Position numbers and translations under genes: made by a program | From: an uncultured Acidimicrobium sp. | GTDB lineage: Bacteria > Actinomycetota > Acidimicrobiia > Acidimicrobiales > Ilumatobacteraceae | Reading direction: 5' to 3' | Length of the DNA stretch: 8,718 bases | NCBI GenBank assembly: GCA_903853285.1 | Contig: CAINTF010000107.1 | Span: 1 to 8,718 of the forward strand | Notes under the pieces: model-generated | Told to the model about the DNA's origin: nothing | The model's input: the letters and a program-made list of their open reading frames with translations, nothing else | The model's database searches: none | Shown here: piece by piece, positions 5,983 through 8,718 of the stretch | How positions within the stretch are numbered: position 1 is the stretch's first letter | Layout of the letters: every line of letters starts with the position of its first letter

Positions 5983-8718
5983 ATGTCTGCAAAACCCCCA
6001 GCCCAAAACGAGCCTCGAACCGCCACTGGCGAGGTTGTCGGCAACGACCCAACCACCAAAACGCCTGTATTTCGATATACCGCTGCGTTGGCGACCCAGG
6101 TTGAGACGAAGTGGCAAGACTTTTGGGAGCGCGAGGGCACATTTGAAGCACCCAACCCCGCAGGCCCATTGGCCCAACCAGACAAGGTTGCAGGTCGCGA
6201 GAAATTGTTTGTTCTCGACATGTTCCCATACCCATCTGGAGCCGGACTTCACGTTGGCCACCCACTTGGTTACATCGCCACCGATGTTTTTGCGCGCTAC
6301 AAGCGCATGGATGGATTCAACGTCTTGCACGCACTTGGCTACGACAGTTTTGGATTGCCAGCCGAGCAACATGCGATCGTTACCGGCATTCATCCGCGCA
6401 TAAACACCGAATCAAACATCGCGAACATGCGACGTCAGCTACGACGTCTCGGCCTTGGTCACGACGCACGCCGCAGTGTGTCAACAACCGATGAAGAGTT
6501 TTACAAATGGACACAGTGGATCTTTTTGCAGATCTTTAACTCGTGGTACGACGAGACCGCACAACGCGCCAGACCAATTTCCGAACTCATCGCCGAGTTT
6601 GCAAGTGGCAAGCGCGCAACAGGTTCGGTCGCGTGGTCAGAACTCAGCAAGGTTGCCCAGCAAGAACTGATTAGTCAATATCGACTCGTCTATTTGTCTG
6701 ATGCGCCAGTTAACTGGTGTCCAGGTCTTGGCACAATCCTCGCCAACGAAGAGGTCACTGCAGAAGGCCGCAGCGACATTGGCAACTACCCAGTGTTTAA
6801 GCGCAACATGCGCCAGTGGACAATGCGCATCACAAAATACGCAGATCGTTTGCTTGAAGATTTGGATCGCCTTGATTGGCCCGAACCAATCAAGTTGATG
6901 CAGCGCAACTGGATTGGTCGCAGCGTCGGAGCATCAGTGCACTTTGCCGCAGATGCAGGATCAATCGAAATTTTTACAACTCGTCCTGACACATTGTTCG
7001 GCGCAACTTTTGTGGTGCTGTCACCAGAGCATCCACTCGTTGATGCACTCACAACTTCTGATCAAAAGCAATCTGTCGATGCATACCGCGCAGCGACTGC
7101 TGCGATGCAGGATGAAGACCGTCGCGACGAAACCCGAATCAAGACTGGTGCCTTCACCGGATCTTTCGCCACCAACCCAATTAATGGTTCACGGATTCCT
7201 ATTTGGATCGCCGACTATGTATTGATGGGCTACGGCACTGGCGCAATTATGGCTGTGCCCTCCGGCGACCAACGCGACTTTGATTTTGCTCGCAAATACG
7301 ACTTACCGATCATTGCCACGCAGATGCCAACTGATGAATGGTTTACCTCCCGTGATATTGCAATTTCAGACGATTGCAGCACCTGGCCGCAAGCATTTGT
7401 TGGCGAAGGAACGTACATCAACTCCAAAAATGATTCATTAAATATCAATGGCATGCGCACGATTGAAGAAGCAACGCTGATGGCAAACACGTGGCTTGAA
7501 GCGAACAAGTGTGGTGCGAGCGCTGTCACCTACCGCTTACGTGATTGGTTGTTTTCACGTCAGCGCTATTGGGGCGAGCCGTTCCCAATTGTGTACGACG
7601 AAGACGATCAGCCAATTGCGGTTCCCATCAGTGCTTTGCCAATCAAGCTTCCGGAACTTGCCGACTTCAAACCTCAGGCACTGGATCCAAACGATCAAAC
7701 TTCAGATCCAATCCCTCCACTTGCACGCGTGGGCGAATGGGTCAACGTCACTCTCGACTTGGGTGATGGACCACGGCAATACCGTCGCGAAGTAAACGTC
7801 ATGCCGCAATGGGCCGGCTCATGTTGGTACGAGTTGCGATACCTTGACCCAACAAACTCTGAAGCATTCATCGACAAAGACGTCGAAAAATATTGGATGG
7901 GACCAAAACATGATGGTCACACTGGTGGTGTAGACCTCTATGTCGGTGGAGTCGAGCACGCAGTGTTGCATTTGCTCTACAGCCGCTTCTGGCACAAAGT
8001 GTTATTTGATCTTGGTCATGTCTCGAGCCTCGAACCTTTCCATCGCTTGTTCAATCAGGGTTACATTCAGGCATACGCCTATCGCGATGAACGCGGACAA
8101 ACCGTTCCTGCCACTGAAGTCACCGAAACTGGTGCCGCTGGCAGTAATCAATACGAGTGGAACGGCGAAAAAGTAAAACGCGAATACGGCAAGATGGGTA
8201 AGAGCCTCAAAAATATCGTTACGCCTGATGAGATGTACGACGAGTTTGGAGCAGATACTTTCCGCCTCTATGAGATGTCAACTGGCCCGCTCGAAGCAAG
8301 CCGTCCTTGGAACACTCGCGATGTTGTGGGCATGCAACGCTTCTTGCAACGATTGTGGCGCAATATGGTCGACGAAGACACCGGCGATTTGCATGTGAGT
8401 GATGACGCTGCACCGCTTGCGTTGCAACGCGAACTACATAAAGCAATCCATGGTGTTGGCAATGATCTCGAACACCTGCGTTTCAATACCGCCATTTCCA
8501 AGTTGATCGAGCTCAACAACGCACTCACCATTTACGTCAATGAGGCAGGCTCTACGCCTCGCGAAGTTGCTGTCCAGATGACACAAATGCTCTCACCACT
8601 GTGTCCTCACATGGCCGAGGAGATCTGGCAGCGACTTGGCCGCACAGAGTCACTGACCTACATGCCGTTTCCAAAAGCCGATCCGCAGATGCTCGTGCAC
8701 GACACCATCGAAATTCCA
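5983..8718 (+). CDS. leuS: Leucyl-tRNA synthetase, C-terminal end beyond window
   Basis: The frame is open for 912 codons from ATG 5983 to the window edge with no stop. Actinobacterial LeuS is usually around 950-970 residues, so only a short C-terminal tail is missing. This class I synthetase charges tRNA-Leu. The catalytic domain carries [17 protein letters not shown] with the HIGH-type motif HVGH at 90-93, and [11 protein letters not shown] from 240. The CP1 editing domain includes [12 protein letters not shown] (from 332) and [21 protein letters not shown], with Asp429 at the likely editing position. [30 protein letters not shown] and [16 protein letters not shown] follow. The second signature is KMGKS at 737-741, and the anticodon-binding domain contains [13 protein letters not shown]. 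The start is supported by the open frame and promoter spacing rather than a well-spaced ribosome binding site. The first 25 or so residues are a poorly conserved tail. Confidence 0.97.
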   Translation, partial: MSAKPPAQNEPRTATGEVVGNDPTTKTPVFRYTAALATQVETKWQDFWEREGTFEAPNPAGPLAQPDKVAGREKLFVLDMFPYPSGAGLHVGHPLGYIATDVFARYKRMDGFNVLHALGYDSFGLPAEQHAIVTGIHPRINTESNIANMRRQLRRLGLGHDARRSVSTTDEEFYKWTQWIFLQIFNSWYDETAQRARPISELIAEFASGKRATGSVAWSELSKVAQQELISQYRLVYLSDAPVNWCPGLGTILANEEVTAEGRSDIGNYPVFKRNMRQWTMRITKYADRLLEDLDRLDWPEPIKLMQRNWIGRSVGASVHFAADAGSIEIFTTRPDTLFGATFVVLSPEHPLVDALTTSDQKQSVDAYRAATAAMQDEDRRDETRIKTGAFTGSFATNPINGSRIPIWIADYVLMGYGTGAIMAVPSGDQRDFDFARKYDLPIIATQMPTDEWFTSRDIAISDDCSTWPQAFVGEGTYINSKNDSLNINGMRTIEEATLMANTWLEANKCGASAVTYRLRDWLFSRQRYWGEPFPIVYDEDDQPIAVPISALPIKLPELADFKPQALDPNDQTSDPIPPLARVGEWVNVTLDLGDGPRQYRREVNVMPQWAGSCWYELRYLDPTNSEAFIDKDVEKYWMGPKHDGHTGGVDLYVGGVEHAVLHLLYSRFWHKVLFDLGHVSSLEPFHRLFNQGYIQAYAYRDERGQTVPATEVTETGAAGSNQYEWNGEKVKREYGKMGKSLKNIVTPDEMYDEFGADTFRLYEMSTGPLEASRPWNTRDVVGMQRFLQRLWRNMVDEDTGDLHVSDDAAPLALQRELHKAIHGVGNDLEHLRFNTAISKLIELNNALTIYVNEAGSTPREVAVQMTQMLSPLCPHMAEEIWQRLGRTESLTYMPFPKADPQMLVHDTIEIP

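Noticed and set aside
5917..6393. 158-codon minus-strand open frame opposite the start of leuS
   Set aside because: It covers the HVGH catalytic region of leuS on the other strand and resembles no family; a shadow of leuS.
5840..6403. 187-codon plus-strand open frame across rbfA, the gap and leuS
   Set aside because: It runs antisense to the rbfA repeat region and out of frame through conserved leuS, with low-complexity translation and no recognisable domain.

Overview
The window looks like chromosome from an actinobacterium with moderate GC content, possibly of the Acidimicrobiia/Ilumatobacter type. The lineage is an inference. It rests on a single-polypeptide FO synthase (FbiC, CofG and CofH fused), a DUF222/13E12-type HNH protein, an actinobacterial-looking LeuS, and GTG starts in four of the seven genes whose start lies in the window (mazF-like, fbiC, ribF, truB). 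Hand-counted GC of sample lines is about 47-62%, low for classical actinomycetes. No tRNA, rRNA, CRISPR array, insertion sequence or prophage was seen.

Layout. (1) Positions 1-1044, plus strand, form a small accessory block. It holds the 3' end of a DUF222-HNH endonuclease-like gene, a ribbon-helix-helix antitoxin and a MazF/PemK-family toxin. The three reading frames overlap end to start, so translation is probably coupled. (2) Positions 1131-3599, plus strand, encode fbiC, the FO synthase for the deazaflavin of coenzyme F420. (3) Positions 3588-5920, minus strand, hold rbfA-truB-ribF, a tight operon transcribed toward fbiC. RbfA matures the 30S subunit, TruB makes tRNA pseudouridine 55, and RibF makes FMN and FAD. 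The 3' ends of fbiC and ribF overlap convergently by 12 bp. (4) From 5983 to the window edge, plus strand, is leuS (leucyl-tRNA synthetase). It is divergent from rbfA across a 62-bp gap and its C-terminal tail is cut off.

How they fit together. The rbfA-truB-leuS segment is ordinary translation housekeeping, although rbfA has no infB next to it and ribF no rpsO. fbiC and ribF both serve flavin-type cofactors: FbiC draws on a riboflavin-pathway intermediate and RibF converts riboflavin to FMN and FAD. The first kilobase is a separate, probably mobile-history region.

I found no convincing undescribed multi-gene system. The best leads are a likely leaderless promoter for leuS, a 12-bp tandem repeat encoding a Gly/Ser/Lys-rich N-terminal extension on RbfA, the convergent fbiC/ribF overlap, and the coupled HNH-antitoxin-toxin arrangement.
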